Notes under the pieces: generated by a model
What the model was told of the DNA's origin: nothing
Databases searched by the model: none
The model's input: only the letters and a program-made list of their open reading frames with translations
Shown: piece after piece, positions 1-8,704 of the stretch
Layout: the number at the start of each line of letters is the position of its first letter
Position numbering within the stretch: the stretch's first letter is position 1
From: Bacillota bacterium
GTDB taxonomy: Bacteria > Bacillota > Clostridia > Lachnospirales > Lachnospiraceae
Assembly (NCBI GenBank): GCA_023414355.1
Contig: JAEZOB010000024.1
Location: forward strand, 56,035-120,034
DNA: 64,000 bases
Direction of reading: 5' to 3'
Made by a program: the position numbers and the translations under genes

Positions 1-542
1 TAGCTTTGAACTTTTTAGATGTCAAGCTGGATATGGTATTTGAACGAACAGTGCATTATAGTGCGAATGGCTTTGACGATGGTGAATTCATCATTTCCAC
101 TAATCCGGGTGAAGAGTTAAAGCCGCTGTCGAGAATAGCTTCCGGCGGTGAGCTTTCCAGAATTATGCTTGGTATCAAATCCGTATTGGCAGATAAGGAC
201 GAGATTGAAACCTTGATTTTTGATGAAATCGATGTCGGTATCAGCGGCAGGACTGCACAAAAGGTATCGGAACAGTTATCAAGTATCGCCAGACATCATC
301 AGATTATCTGTATCACCCATCTTGCTCAGATTGCTGCCATGGCAGATGCACATTACAGTATCGAGAAGCAGACGGATGGAATGTCAACTCAGACTGTGAT
401 AAAGGAACTCAATGAAGCTGAGATGATCGAAGAATTGTCGCGTATTCTCGGAGGAGCTGAGATCACGGACCGAATTCGGGATAGTGCAAAGGAGATGAAG
501 GAACTGGCATCTGCTGCTAAAAAATACAAGCATGAAATATAA
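1..542 (+). CDS. recN: DNA repair protein RecN, C-terminal part (truncated by window edge)
   Basis: This is the C-terminal end of the SMC-like ATPase RecN, which acts early in double-strand break repair. The reading frame is open to the left edge, so the real start lies outside the window. Visible are the ABC signature region (LSRIASGGELSRIML), the Walker B/D-loop stretch (TLIFDEIDVGISGRTA) and the switch His region (ICITHLAQIAAMAD), in RecN order. recN directly upstream of spoIVB and spo0A is the usual arrangement in spore-forming Firmicutes. A rho-independent terminator follows at once. Confidence 0.95.
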   Translation, partial: ALNFLDVKLDMVFERTVHYSANGFDDGEFIISTNPGEELKPLSRIASGGELSRIMLGIKSVLADKDEIETLIFDEIDVGISGRTAQKVSEQLSSIARHHQIICITHLAQIAAMADAHYSIEKQTDGMSTQTVIKELNEAEMIEELSRILGGAEITDRIRDSAKEMKELASAAKKYKHEI

Positions 543-564
543 AAAACAGAGAATACTTAAACTG

Positions 565-596
565 AGGATATACAATACTATGTATATCCTTTTTTT
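565..596 (+). terminator. Rho-independent terminator after recN
   Basis: A perfect 9-bp inverted repeat (AGGATATAC / GTATATCCT, 8-nt loop) is followed directly by a run of T. Confidence 0.8.
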
Positions 597-600
597 ATGT

Positions 601-712
601 AATAGGACATAGCACCCTATTGCATAAATCGCTCCGCAATGCGAACAAAGTTCGCTTTGGGGTAAGTACTCGCGCCAAAGCAACATAGGTTACTTTTGCC
701 TGGGACATTAGG
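601..712. other. Structured intergenic element upstream of spoIVB
   Basis: Several inverted repeats are packed into about 90 bp. ATTGC (619-623) pairs with GCAAT (636-640). GCGAAC (641-646) pairs with GTTCGC (650-655). CTTTGG (655-660) pairs with CCAAAG (675-680). The flanks ACCCTATTGC (614-623) and GCAACATAGGT (680-690) are imperfectly complementary and could close the whole. No T-run follows, so it is not a simple terminator. It may be a palindromic repeat element or a structured 5' leader. Confidence 0.45.
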
Positions 713-741
713 AGGAATGACAGATGATATGAGGTGAAAGG

Positions 742-2025
742 ATGAGGAGCAGAAAAAGATACAGATGGTTTTTAGTCTGGCTTTTTATTATAAATGTATT
801 TGGAAGTGTTATCTTTCTCTATTATCGTATTGATAAAGGTATTCCCGATGAAATCAAGCTACAGGTAGGTACAGAAGAGAGTTTTAATTTTAATATGCCG
901 TTGGAAGGGAAAATATCAAACGGAGATATTGGGACAATCAGTGTCAATAATCTTAAAGTCCCCTCCGACCGTATTCATATCGACCTAAATCAACCGTTCA
1001 CATTGGAATCTTCGCAGACAGGGCAGTATAATATAGACTTAAAACTGTTTGGTTTCATTGCGTTTAAGAAAATATCTCTGGATGTTATAGATAAAGTGGA
1101 ACTCGTTCCTTGCGGAATACCCATTGGTATCTATGTTGAGACCGATGGAATTCTGGTACTGGGTAGTGGGAGGATTACAGGTGAGGATGGCTTAAACTAT
1201 GAACCTGTACGTAATAGGCTTAAATCAGGAGATTATATTTTGGCAATCAATAATCATAAGGTTACCAGGAAAAGTGAGCTGATTGAATTCCTTCAGGAAA
1301 GTCGTGGTAAGGATATCACTTTATTGATAAGAAGAAACAGGGAGAAAATCACAGTAGAGATAACTCCTGTGAAGACTGCCAGCGGTAGCTACAAGATCGG
1401 CGCCTGGATTCGAGACAATACACAGGGAATCGGTACTCTGACCTTTATCTCTACCGATGGTCAATTCGGTGCGCTAGGGCATGGAATCACTGATGTGGAT
1501 ACAGGATTATTGTTGGATGTAAAAGCCGGTTCCATCTACTCCGCTCAGATTATGTCCATCATCAAAGGAAAAGAGGGTGAACCGGGAGAACTGATCGGGA
1601 TGATCCGACAGAGTGAAAAATATAAAGTGGGAAGCATAAGACGGAATACCTATCAGGGTATTTTCGGCCATGTCAGTTATGAATATGATGAGAGCCTTAG
1701 TATGGAACCTCTGAAGATCGGCCTGAAACAAGAGGTAAAGACCGGCAAGGCATTTGCCAGGTGTACCATTGATGATGAGATAACAGATTATGAGATTGAG
1801 ATTGTCAGCATCGATGTCAGTAATAATAATCACAACAAAGGAATCGTCATAAAAATCACGGACCCAAGACTTTTAGAACTGACCGGAGGGATCGTACAGG
1901 GCATGAGCGGTAGCCCTATCATACAAAATAATAAGATAATCGGTGCAGTTACGCATGTATTTATACAGGATTCAACGAAAGGTTATGGTACTTTCATAGA
2001 GAACATGGTAAATAATTTAGAATAA
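742..2025 (+). CDS. spoIVB: SpoIVB peptidase (stage IV sporulation, S55 family)
   Basis: 427 aa. SpoIVB is made in the forespore, secreted into the intermembrane space and cleaves SpoIVFA, which triggers pro-sigma-K processing. An N-terminal membrane anchor (about residues 8-28) precedes a PDZ domain (about 115-210, with RLKSGDYILAINNHKV). The S55 peptidase domain follows, with catalytic His247 in GALGHGITD and Ser389 in GMSGSPI. The start has a GAGGTGAAAGG ribosome binding site. Length and position between recN and spo0A match the family. Confidence 0.96.
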   Translation: MRSRKRYRWFLVWLFIINVFGSVIFLYYRIDKGIPDEIKLQVGTEESFNFNMPLEGKISNGDIGTISVNNLKVPSDRIHIDLNQPFTLESSQTGQYNIDLKLFGFIAFKKISLDVIDKVELVPCGIPIGIYVETDGILVLGSGRITGEDGLNYEPVRNRLKSGDYILAINNHKVTRKSELIEFLQESRGKDITLLIRRNREKITVEITPVKTASGSYKIGAWIRDNTQGIGTLTFISTDGQFGALGHGITDVDTGLLLDVKAGSIYSAQIMSIIKGKEGEPGELIGMIRQSEKYKVGSIRRNTYQGIFGHVSYEYDESLSMEPLKIGLKQEVKTGKAFARCTIDDEITDYEIEIVSIDVSNNNHNKGIVIKITDPRLLELTGGIVQGMSGSPIIQNNKIIGAVTHVFIQDSTKGYGTFIENMVNNLE

Positions 2026-2175
2026 GGAAATGTTTTGTTAAAAAAAGAAATCGACGATATCTGATATTATTTGCCGCATTCCAAGAGAATAGTGCAGCAA
2101 ATAAACTGTATATAATTTCCAATTATACAAAATGTTGTGGTTGTTGCTTTTTGCTTTAAGATTTCCCTTAATTCG

Positions 2176-2194
2176 TTGTCGATTGGTGCGACAA
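2176..2194. promoter_or_regulatory. Inverted repeat resembling paired 0A boxes upstream of spo0A
   Basis: TTGTCG and CGACAA are separated by 7 bp. Each half resembles the Spo0A box core (TGTCGAA), which fits autoregulation of spo0A. A further TGTCGTAA lies at 2273-2280. No binding data; the match is partial. Confidence 0.35.
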
Positions 2195-2385
2195 GAAACA
2201 TTTGAAAGTTGAAAATGAAGTGGATATAATTCAGATATGGCAAAAATTTACAGTCGCTGTCACTGGAAAACATGTCGTAAATTTTTCGGTTTCGATGTTG
2301 CATAATGATGTAAAATGTAAAATACTAATAATAAAAGTCGCATTATGGCACCTATATTTTGTGTATTTTGCTAAGGCGATAACCA

Positions 2386-2414
2386 TTGACGCTCAATTAC
2401 GCAAGAGGTATAAT
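2386..2414 (+). promoter_or_regulatory. Sigma-A type promoter of spo0A
   Basis: TTGACG and TATAAT are separated by exactly 17 bp. The predicted start is near 2421, giving a leader of about 160 nt to the spo0A ATG. A small hairpin (AACCAA / TTGGTT) lies in that leader. Confidence 0.7.
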
Positions 2415-2532
2415 GTAATCATAAAACAACATGAAACCAAAAGAGCTACACGAAAATTCACGAAAAGTGAAATCTTAATTACGAACAACCAAGGGACATT
2501 GGTTATTTGGGGAAAAGTAACTAGAGGGTACC

Positions 2533-2583
2533 ATGAAAGAGCGAGAACAAAATTTTGTATTGGAGGTTGGAAAAGTAAAATGA
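2533..2583 (+). CDS. Possible 16-codon upstream ORF overlapping the spo0A start
   Basis: ATG at 2533 after AGAGGG opens a reading frame for MKEREQNFVLEVGKVK. It ends in a TGA that overlaps the spo0A start codon in an ATGA arrangement, in a different frame. The GGAGG expected to serve spo0A lies inside this ORF, 13 nt from the spo0A ATG, which is long. Translation coupling is therefore conceivable. Nothing else supports it as a real peptide. Confidence 0.3.
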   Translation: MKEREQNFVLEVGKVK

Positions 2584-3380
2584 GTAAGATTAATGTAGCT
2601 ATCGTTGATGACAATGAGAGAATGGTGAATCTCTTGGAAGATATTCTAAAAGAGGATTCAGATATCGAAGTTGTCGGTAAATCTGAGAACGGAATTGACG
2701 CTCTTGATATGATTAAAGAGAAGAAACCGGACGTGGTACTGTTGGACTTGATCATGCCGAAGCTGGATGGATTAGGAGTTATGGAGAAAGTAAGAAGAGA
2801 TGCTGAGTTTAAGAAGAGTCCTTCCTTTATCGTCATAACAGCCATCGGTCAGGAAGGCGTTACTGAGAATGCATTCGAACTGGGTGCAAATTACTATATA
2901 ATGAAGCCTTTTGATAATAATGTTATCCTGTCGCGAATCAAACAGTTAAAGGGTGACTATCATAATAAACTGATTGATAACCACAGAGTCAGCGCATATG
3001 AGAATAAGAGTGCGTATATGGAACGCAATCTGGAATCAGACGTTACTAATATCATACATGAGATCGGTGTTCCGGCACATATTAAAGGTTATCAGTACTT
3101 ACGAGATGCAATCATGATGTCAGTGAATGATGCGGAAATGCTGAATTCTATCACCAAATTATTATATCCCTCCATCGCAAAGCGCCACAAGACCACCCCG
3201 AGCAGAGTGGAAAGAGCAATCCGTCATGCAATTGAGGTCGCATGGAGCAGAGGAAAGATGGATACCATCGATGAACTATTCGGATATACGGTCAGCAATG
3301 GCAAGGGTAAGCCCACAAATTCTGAATTTGTTGCTTTAATTGCAGATAAGATTCGTCTGGAGTATAAGCTTAGATCATAA
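2580..3380 (+). CDS. spo0A: Sporulation master response regulator Spo0A
   Basis: 266 aa. Spo0A is the phosphorelay-activated transcription factor that commits the cell to sporulation. The N-terminal receiver has the acidic pair (IVDDN), phosphoacceptor Asp56 (VVLLDLIMP), Thr in VITAIG and Lys in MKPFD. The C-terminal DNA-binding domain has the recognition helix region PSRVERAIRHAIEVAWSRG. The frame is open further upstream, but the family begins at MSKINVAIVDD, so ATG 2580 is chosen. GGAGG lies at 2562-2566. A consensus promoter and 0A-box-like repeat lie upstream. In clostridia Spo0A is phosphorylated directly by orphan kinases. Confidence 0.96.
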   Translation: MSKINVAIVDDNERMVNLLEDILKEDSDIEVVGKSENGIDALDMIKEKKPDVVLLDLIMPKLDGLGVMEKVRRDAEFKKSPSFIVITAIGQEGVTENAFELGANYYIMKPFDNNVILSRIKQLKGDYHNKLIDNHRVSAYENKSAYMERNLESDVTNIIHEIGVPAHIKGYQYLRDAIMMSVNDAEMLNSITKLLYPSIAKRHKTTPSRVERAIRHAIEVAWSRGKMDTIDELFGYTVSNGKGKPTNSEFVALIADKIRLEYKLRS

Positions 3381-3388
3381 TAATTTTT

Positions 3389-3432
3389 ATAGGAGGCAGC
3401 AAAGGGAGAAGCATCACCTTGCTGCCTCCTAT
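3389..3432. terminator. Strong hairpin after spo0A
   Basis: A perfect 14-bp inverted repeat (3389-3402 with 3419-3432, arm core AGGAGGCAGCAA) has a 16-nt loop. There is no clear T-run after it. It probably protects or terminates the spo0A transcript. The arm carries an SD-like GGAGG. Confidence 0.55.
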
Positions 3433-3535
3433 CATACATATCTGACATAAATTCTCCTATTATATAACCATAGGCATGTAATGTTTAAGAAATTGGCATC
3501 AAAGTATTCAGTTTTGGTGGATATGATTTAAAATG

Positions 3536-3565
3536 AGAGTTTGCCTTGGCAGACTCTTGTTTTAT
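3536..3565 (+). terminator. Second terminator-like hairpin downstream of spo0A
   Basis: AGAGTTTGCC and GGCAGACTCT (9 of 10 pairs plus one G-T, 2-nt spacer) are followed by TGTTTTAT. Confidence 0.6.
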
Positions 3566-3633
3566 ATTCTTTACATAATTCCTCTGTGACAAGAGATAAT
3601 AGTTATGAATGACATCTTAAAGGAGGAGCAGTT

Positions 3634-4143
3634 ATGCCAATTAAAAACAATGATCAGCCTGCCGGACAGGCTAAGAGTACCGGAGTATTTCATACAGGAA
3701 TGTCAGGTAATACCGGGATGACGGGCAGCACTGGGGCACCGGGAAATATAGGAACAACCGGTAACACAGGAGTGTCAGGAAGCTTTGGAATTGTGGACAA
3801 CACAGGAGTACCGGGTACTACAGCGATGGCAGGCAGTACCGGGGTGATGGATGCAATCGGTATGGCGGATACTGTCGGTTCATCAGAGAATACAAGCGAG
3901 AGTGATTATAGTAGAAAGGCTATGAAGCAGATGGGACTGACAGCAGGTTCCGAGAATGGCCCGACAGCCGGTATCAGCGGCTCTGACGGATCTGGAATCT
4001 ATGGTGTAACAGGCAGAACCGATGGTTCTTCTGACCCTAGTAATTCTGACGTTGCAGGGGGTTGGAGCCTTTCCGATGTGAAAGAAAACAGAAATCCTCC
4101 CGGAGCTACCAATTCGTTCCAAAATTTAAGTAAGAGTAAATAA
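3634..4143 (+). CDS. Gly/Thr/Ser-rich protein with interrupted collagen-like triplets
   Basis: 169 aa with a strong AAAGGAGGAG site. No signal peptide or membrane segment is visible. From residue 22 to about 84 the sequence reads in collagen-like G-X-Y triplets, often G-X-T as in clostridial BclA-type exosporium proteins. Of 21 triplets, 17 keep Gly; four have Asp or Ala instead, but the phase is never lost. The C-terminal half is low-complexity and polar. The neighbouring sporulation genes suggest a spore-surface role, which is inference. It might instead be a decaying collagen-like protein. Confidence 0.7.
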   Translation: MPIKNNDQPAGQAKSTGVFHTGMSGNTGMTGSTGAPGNIGTTGNTGVSGSFGIVDNTGVPGTTAMAGSTGVMDAIGMADTVGSSENTSESDYSRKAMKQMGLTAGSENGPTAGISGSDGSGIYGVTGRTDGSSDPSNSDVAGGWSLSDVKENRNPPGATNSFQNLSKSK

Positions 4144-4149
4144 ACAATC

Positions 4150-4188
4150 GGCGCAGTAGTGCTGAAATGTGCATTACTGTGCCTTTTT
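4150..4188 (+). terminator. Rho-independent terminator after the collagen-like gene
   Basis: A 13-nt arm (GGCGCAGTAGTGC) pairs imperfectly with GCATTACTGTGCC, followed by TTTTT. Confidence 0.8.
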
Positions 4189-4302
4189 GCCATTAATTAC
4201 CATGTACTTTACATAGATTTAACAATATTAACGTGGATTATACATTAACTATTATGCTATGATAAAGGATGTGAGATTTAAATACATAAGGCGGAGGTTG
4301 TT

Positions 4303-5964
4303 ATGAACTTAATTGAATTAATCAAACTGGTATTTGCATTTGCCGGCGGACTTGGTATGTTTTTATATGGGATGAACCTGATGGGGGATGGTCTTCAGAA
4401 GTCCGCAGGAAACAAAATGAAACGATTGCTGGGTTATCTTACAAACAACAGATTTGTAGCTGTTATTGTCGGAACGGTGGTTACCGGTATTATTCAAAGT
4501 TCTTCTGCGACTACGGTAATGGTTGTAGGTTTTGTGAATGCTGGAATCATGAACCTGGGACAGGCTGTCGGAGTTATCATGGGAGCTAATATCGGTACAA
4601 CTGTAACAGCATGGCTTGTTTCAATGAATGAATGGAGTGCTGTCCTGAAACCCGACTTTTTTGCACCGGTATTAATAGCAATCGGTGCATTTATGTTGAT
4701 GATGTCAAAGCATCAGAAAAAGAAGGATTTTGCAGAAATCATAATAGGTTTTGGATTATTGTTTGTTGGTTTGGACTTAATGGGAGGAGTGATCAAGCCA
4801 TACAGTAATGCTCCTGTTTTTGTCAATGCATTTCGTTATTTAGGGAAGAACCCGTTTATGGGGGTGCTTGTGGGTGCAGTTGTGACAGCTATCATCCAAA
4901 GTTCTTCTGCCAGTGTTGGTATCCTGCAGACTCTGGCTATGTCGGGAGTGGTTAATTGGAATTCAGCAATATTTATTACCTTGGGACAGAATATCGGTAC
5001 CTGTATTACGGCGATCTTATCTTCCTTGGGAGCGAATAAGACTGCAAAAAGAGCGGCATTCATTCATTTATCCTTTAACGTGATTGGAACAGTACTTTTT
5101 GGTACGATCATGTTTATTATTTTCAGAGTTAACCAGGCATTTGCAGCATCCAAAATTAACAGCGTTGAGATTTCGATCTTTCATACTCTATTTAATGTAT
5201 CAAATACGATTATGCTATTTCCTTTTGCAAATTGGCTTGTTAAGCTGTCTGGTTTCTTTATTGATGATTCAAAGGTAGAGATTGCGGATGATGATGTACA
5301 TGTGACATTACGGCATCTGGATGAAAGAATTCTTGAAACACCCTCCTTTGCTGTAGAGAATTCCATCAAGGAAGTGGTTCATATGGGAAGAATTACTTTA
5401 GACAATGCAAGAGAAGCTGTAGAAGCTTTACTTTCGAATAATAAAGAAAAAGCTGAAAAAGTTCTAGAGATCGAGAAGATCATAGACGCACATCAAAAGA
5501 TTATAACCGAATATTTGATTAAGATTAATAATTTGTCATTAACAGAAAAACAACATTTTATTGTCAATGATCTGTTTAATACAATTACTAACATTGAAAG
5601 AGTCGGGGATCATGCCGAAAATCTCGCTGATTTAGCTTTAGAAAAGATTAATAACAATATCATTTTTACGGAGGATGCATATCGCGAACTGAAGGAGGTA
5701 TGCACAACAGCAGTGGATTCCTTTGATTATGCAATTAGAGCACGTGAGACGAACGATCCGGAGTGCATCAAAGAAGTAGAAAAGTTGGAGGCTGTTGTTG
5801 ATGAAATGAAAGATGAGCTTAGGCAACGCCACATTGACCGTCTGTCTCAGGGACAATGCAACCCCGAAAACGGTGTAATCTTTATCGATGCGCTAATCAA
5901 TCTTGAAAGAATATCAGATCACTCCTTAAATATTGTTAACTTTGTCGAAAGTGAGATGGAATAA
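4303..5964 (+). CDS. Na/Pi-cotransporter family protein with PhoU-like C-terminal domain
   Basis: 553 aa. A membrane domain (about residues 1-320) carries the two inverted-repeat signature segments of the NptA/PF02690 family, IIQSSSATT near residue 65 and IIQSSSASV near residue 200. A cytoplasmic all-helical PhoU-like domain follows (about 345-550) with the repeated E-R-x-x-D-H motifs (NIERVGDHAENLA and NLERISDHSLNIV). The family couples phosphate movement to Na+. The PhoU part probably regulates transport, and in relatives it has been tied to c-di-AMP or phosphate signalling (not shown here). GGAGG precedes the ATG. It seems to be a single-gene unit. Confidence 0.9.
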   Translation: MNLIELIKLVFAFAGGLGMFLYGMNLMGDGLQKSAGNKMKRLLGYLTNNRFVAVIVGTVVTGIIQSSSATTVMVVGFVNAGIMNLGQAVGVIMGANIGTTVTAWLVSMNEWSAVLKPDFFAPVLIAIGAFMLMMSKHQKKKDFAEIIIGFGLLFVGLDLMGGVIKPYSNAPVFVNAFRYLGKNPFMGVLVGAVVTAIIQSSSASVGILQTLAMSGVVNWNSAIFITLGQNIGTCITAILSSLGANKTAKRAAFIHLSFNVIGTVLFGTIMFIIFRVNQAFAASKINSVEISIFHTLFNVSNTIMLFPFANWLVKLSGFFIDDSKVEIADDDVHVTLRHLDERILETPSFAVENSIKEVVHMGRITLDNAREAVEALLSNNKEKAEKVLEIEKIIDAHQKIITEYLIKINNLSLTEKQHFIVNDLFNTITNIERVGDHAENLADLALEKINNNIIFTEDAYRELKEVCTTAVDSFDYAIRARETNDPECIKEVEKLEAVVDEMKDELRQRHIDRLSQGQCNPENGVIFIDALINLERISDHSLNIVNFVESEME

Positions 5965-6054
5965 GTTACTACTGCAAAAATGCACAAAAATAAAGTAGGA
6001 TGATTATTATTTATAAACATAATCATAATATTAATGAAATAGGTAAATAAGCTC

Positions 6055-6083
6055 TTGATATTTTATTCATAATTAGGTAAAAT
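6055..6083 (+). promoter_or_regulatory. Sigma-A promoter of gap
   Basis: TTGATA and TAAAAT are 17 bp apart. The leader to gap is about 100 nt and includes a short CTGCC/GGCAG hairpin just before the gene. Confidence 0.65.
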
Positions 6084-6190
6084 GATTCTGGATTGAGATT
6101 TTTTTGTCAATGTGCCCAATCTATGTAAATATGATTAATTGCTGCCCTATGGCAGTATATTATAAATTTATTAATTAGGAGGAATTAATC

Positions 6191-7204
6191 ATGGCAGTAA
6201 AAGTAGCAATTAATGGTTTTGGACGTATCGGCCGTCTTGCATTCAGACAGATGTTCGGCGCAGAAGGTTATGAAATCGTAGCCATCAATGATTTAACAGA
6301 TGCTAAGATGTTAGCTCACTTATTAAAATACGATTCCGCACAGGGAAGATATGCTAAGGCTGATACAGTTGTAGCTAAAGAAAATTCCATCGTTGTAGAT
6401 GGTAAGGAGATTCAGATCTATGCTCAGAAGAATCCCGCTGATTTACCTTGGGGTAAGCTCGGTGTAGATGTAGTTCTTGAGTGCACAGGTTTCTTTGCTT
6501 CCAAGGCTAAGTCTCAGGCACATATCGATGCAGGTGCTAAGAAGGTTGTTATCTCCGCTCCGGCTGGTGATGATCTTCCTACCGTTGTATTCAGTGTTAA
6601 TGAGAATATCTTAAAGGCATCTGATACTATCATTTCCGCAGCTTCTTGTACAACAAATTGTTTAGCTCCTATGGCTGACACATTAAATAAATTAGTTCCT
6701 GTAGAAAAAGGCTTCATGACAACGATCCACGCTTATACAGGTGATCAGATGACACTTGACGGCCCTCATCCGAAGGGTGATTTAAGAAGAGCTCGTGCTG
6801 CAGCTGTTAATATCGTTCCCAACTCCACAGGTGCTGCTAAGGCAATCGGCCTTGTTGTTCCTGAGTTAAACGGTAAGTTAGATGGCGCTGCACAGAGAGT
6901 ACCTGTTCCGACAGGTTCTTTAACAGAATTGGTTGCAGTTGTGAATGGCAAGGTTGCTAAGGCTGATATCAATGCAGCTATGAAGGCAGCAGCTAGTGCA
7001 TCCTTCGGTTACACAGAAGATGAGCTTGTATCCTCCGATATCATCGGTATTACTTATGGTTCCTTGTTCGATGCTACTCAGACAAAGGTTACTGATTTAG
7101 GAAACGACAAGACATTAGTTAAGGTAGTTTCTTGGTATGATAACGAGAATTCCTACACAAGCCAGATGGTTAGAACAATTAAATACTTTGCTGAATTAGC
7201 ATAA
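6191..7204 (+). CDS. gap: Glyceraldehyde-3-phosphate dehydrogenase (type I)
   Basis: 337 aa. It oxidises glyceraldehyde-3-phosphate to 1,3-bisphosphoglycerate with NAD+. The N-terminal Rossmann fold begins INGFGRIGRLAFR. Catalytic Cys153 lies in ASCTTNCLAP and the catalytic His in TIHAYTGDQ. The C-terminal WYDNENSYTSQMVR is typical. AGGAGG precedes the ATG. Its own promoter and strong terminator make it at least partly monocistronic, while pgk and tpiA follow. Codon use is strongly biased, as in highly expressed genes. Confidence 0.97.
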   Translation: MAVKVAINGFGRIGRLAFRQMFGAEGYEIVAINDLTDAKMLAHLLKYDSAQGRYAKADTVVAKENSIVVDGKEIQIYAQKNPADLPWGKLGVDVVLECTGFFASKAKSQAHIDAGAKKVVISAPAGDDLPTVVFSVNENILKASDTIISAASCTTNCLAPMADTLNKLVPVEKGFMTTIHAYTGDQMTLDGPHPKGDLRRARAAAVNIVPNSTGAAKAIGLVVPELNGKLDGAAQRVPVPTGSLTELVAVVNGKVAKADINAAMKAAASASFGYTEDELVSSDIIGITYGSLFDATQTKVTDLGNDKTLVKVVSWYDNENSYTSQMVRTIKYFAELA

Positions 7205-7231
7205 GATATATTTGCTTAATTGATCCATCAT

Positions 7232-7263
7232 GGGTCCGGTCTCTCAGGACCGGACCCTTTTTT
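7232..7263 (+). terminator. Rho-independent terminator after gap
   Basis: A perfect 10-bp GC-rich stem (GGGTCCGGTC / GACCGGACCC, 6-nt loop) is followed by six T. Confidence 0.92.
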
Positions 7264-7351
7264 CATCTCAAAAGAGATAAGTACTCTGAGTATTTTTCTC
7301 TTGGAAGACGTGATTGGCGTTATAATAAAGAGAGTTGAAAGGAGATATGAT

Positions 7352-8545
7352 ATGTTAAATAAGAAGACTGTTGATGATATCAATGTAAAAGGTCAAAGAG
7401 TATTAGTTAGATGCGATTTTAACGTTCCGTTGCAGGAAGGCAGAATTACCGATGAGGTGCGTCTGGTAGCTGCACTCCCTACAATTAAGAAGTTAATCAA
7501 TGATGGAGGAAAGGTTATTCTTTGCTCTCATCTTGGTAAGCCGAAGGGTGAACCGAAGCCGGAATTATCACTGGCTCCTGTAGCTGTAAGATTAGCTCAG
7601 CTGCTAGGACAGGAAGTGAAATTCGCAAAGGATGACAACGTAGTTGGTGAGAATGCAAAGGCGGCTGTTGCTGCTATGAAGGATGGCGAAGTAGTTCTTC
7701 TTGAGAATACCCGTTACAGAGTAGAAGAGACCAAGAATGGCGAAGCTTTCAGTCAGGAACTCGCATCTCTTTGCGATGTATTCGTAGATGATGCTTTTGG
7801 TACCGCTCACAGAGCACACTGCTCCAATGTAGGTGTTACCCAGTATGTCAAGACAGCAGTAGTTGGTTACTTAATGCAGAAGGAGATCGATTTCCTTGGC
7901 AATGCTGTTAATAATCCTGTTAGACCTTTTGTTGCTATCCTTGGCGGTTCTAAGGTTTCCAGCAAGATTTCCGTAATTGATAACTTACTTGATAAGGTTG
8001 ACACCTTAATCATCGGTGGTGGTATGGCATATACCTTTATGAAGGCTTTGGGCGAAGAGGTTGGTAACTCCTTATTAGAGGCAGATTTCCTGGATTATGC
8101 GAAGCAGATGATGGAAAAGGCTGAGAAGAAGGGTGTTAAGTTATTAATCCCGATTGATACAGTAGTTGCTCAGGAATTCTCCAATGACACACCTTTCAAG
8201 ACCGTTGGTCGCGGAGAAATCGAAGCTGGCTGGCAGGGACTTGATATCGGTGAAAAGACCTGCGAACTCTATGCAGATGCGATTAAGAGTGCAAAAACTG
8301 TTGTATGGAATGGACCGATGGGTGTATTCGAGTTCTCCAATTTTGCAGCCGGTACCATCGCAGTGGCGAAGGCTCTTGCAGAGATCGAGGCTACCACAAT
8401 CATCGGCGGCGGTGATTCCGCAGCAGCTGTTAACATCTTAGGCTTTGGTGATAAGATGACTCATATCTCCACAGGTGGCGGTGCTTCCCTTGAGTTCTTA
8501 GAGGGTAAGGAGCTTCCCGGTGTTGCTGCAGTAAACGATAAATAA
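7352..8545 (+). CDS. pgk: Phosphoglycerate kinase
   Basis: 397 aa. It transfers the acyl-phosphate of 1,3-bisphosphoglycerate to ADP. Visible are VLVRCDFNVPL near the N terminus, the substrate loop LCSHLGKPKG, and the nucleotide-binding GGGDSAAAV and STGGGASLEFLEGKELPG near the C terminus. The frame is open 44 codons further upstream, but AAAGGAG at 7338-7344 and family length support ATG 7352. TATAAT at 7321-7326 may be the -10 of its own promoter. Confidence 0.97.
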   Translation: MLNKKTVDDINVKGQRVLVRCDFNVPLQEGRITDEVRLVAALPTIKKLINDGGKVILCSHLGKPKGEPKPELSLAPVAVRLAQLLGQEVKFAKDDNVVGENAKAAVAAMKDGEVVLLENTRYRVEETKNGEAFSQELASLCDVFVDDAFGTAHRAHCSNVGVTQYVKTAVVGYLMQKEIDFLGNAVNNPVRPFVAILGGSKVSSKISVIDNLLDKVDTLIIGGGMAYTFMKALGEEVGNSLLEADFLDYAKQMMEKAEKKGVKLLIPIDTVVAQEFSNDTPFKTVGRGEIEAGWQGLDIGEKTCELYADAIKSAKTVVWNGPMGVFEFSNFAAGTIAVAKALAEIEATTIIGGGDSAAAVNILGFGDKMTHISTGGGASLEFLEGKELPGVAAVNDK

Positions 8546-8578
8546 GTAAAGCTGAAATAAATTAATATGTAACGGACA

Positions 8579-8625
8579 GTAGCAAGCTTTTCTTTGCAGG
8601 GTGAGATGAAAGGAAAGCTTGCTAC
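8579..8625 (+). promoter_or_regulatory. Long hairpin between pgk and tpiA
   Basis: Two 17-nt arms (8579-8595 and 8609-8625) are complementary except at one position, with a 13-nt loop. No T-run follows. It may be an mRNA stabiliser, processing site or weak terminator that sets the ratio of the two glycolytic messages. Confidence 0.6.
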
Positions 8626-8704
8626 AGTCTGATTTGATGTAATCTATTGAAGCGGAATGAAAGCTGATATCAGAATTAAGAATAAATTATTTAGGAGGAC
8701 AATT

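Noticed and set aside
2202..2579. In-frame N-terminal extension of Spo0A of 126 codons
   Set aside because: It covers the promoter and 0A-like boxes, matches no Spo0A family member, and a normal start at 2580 exists.
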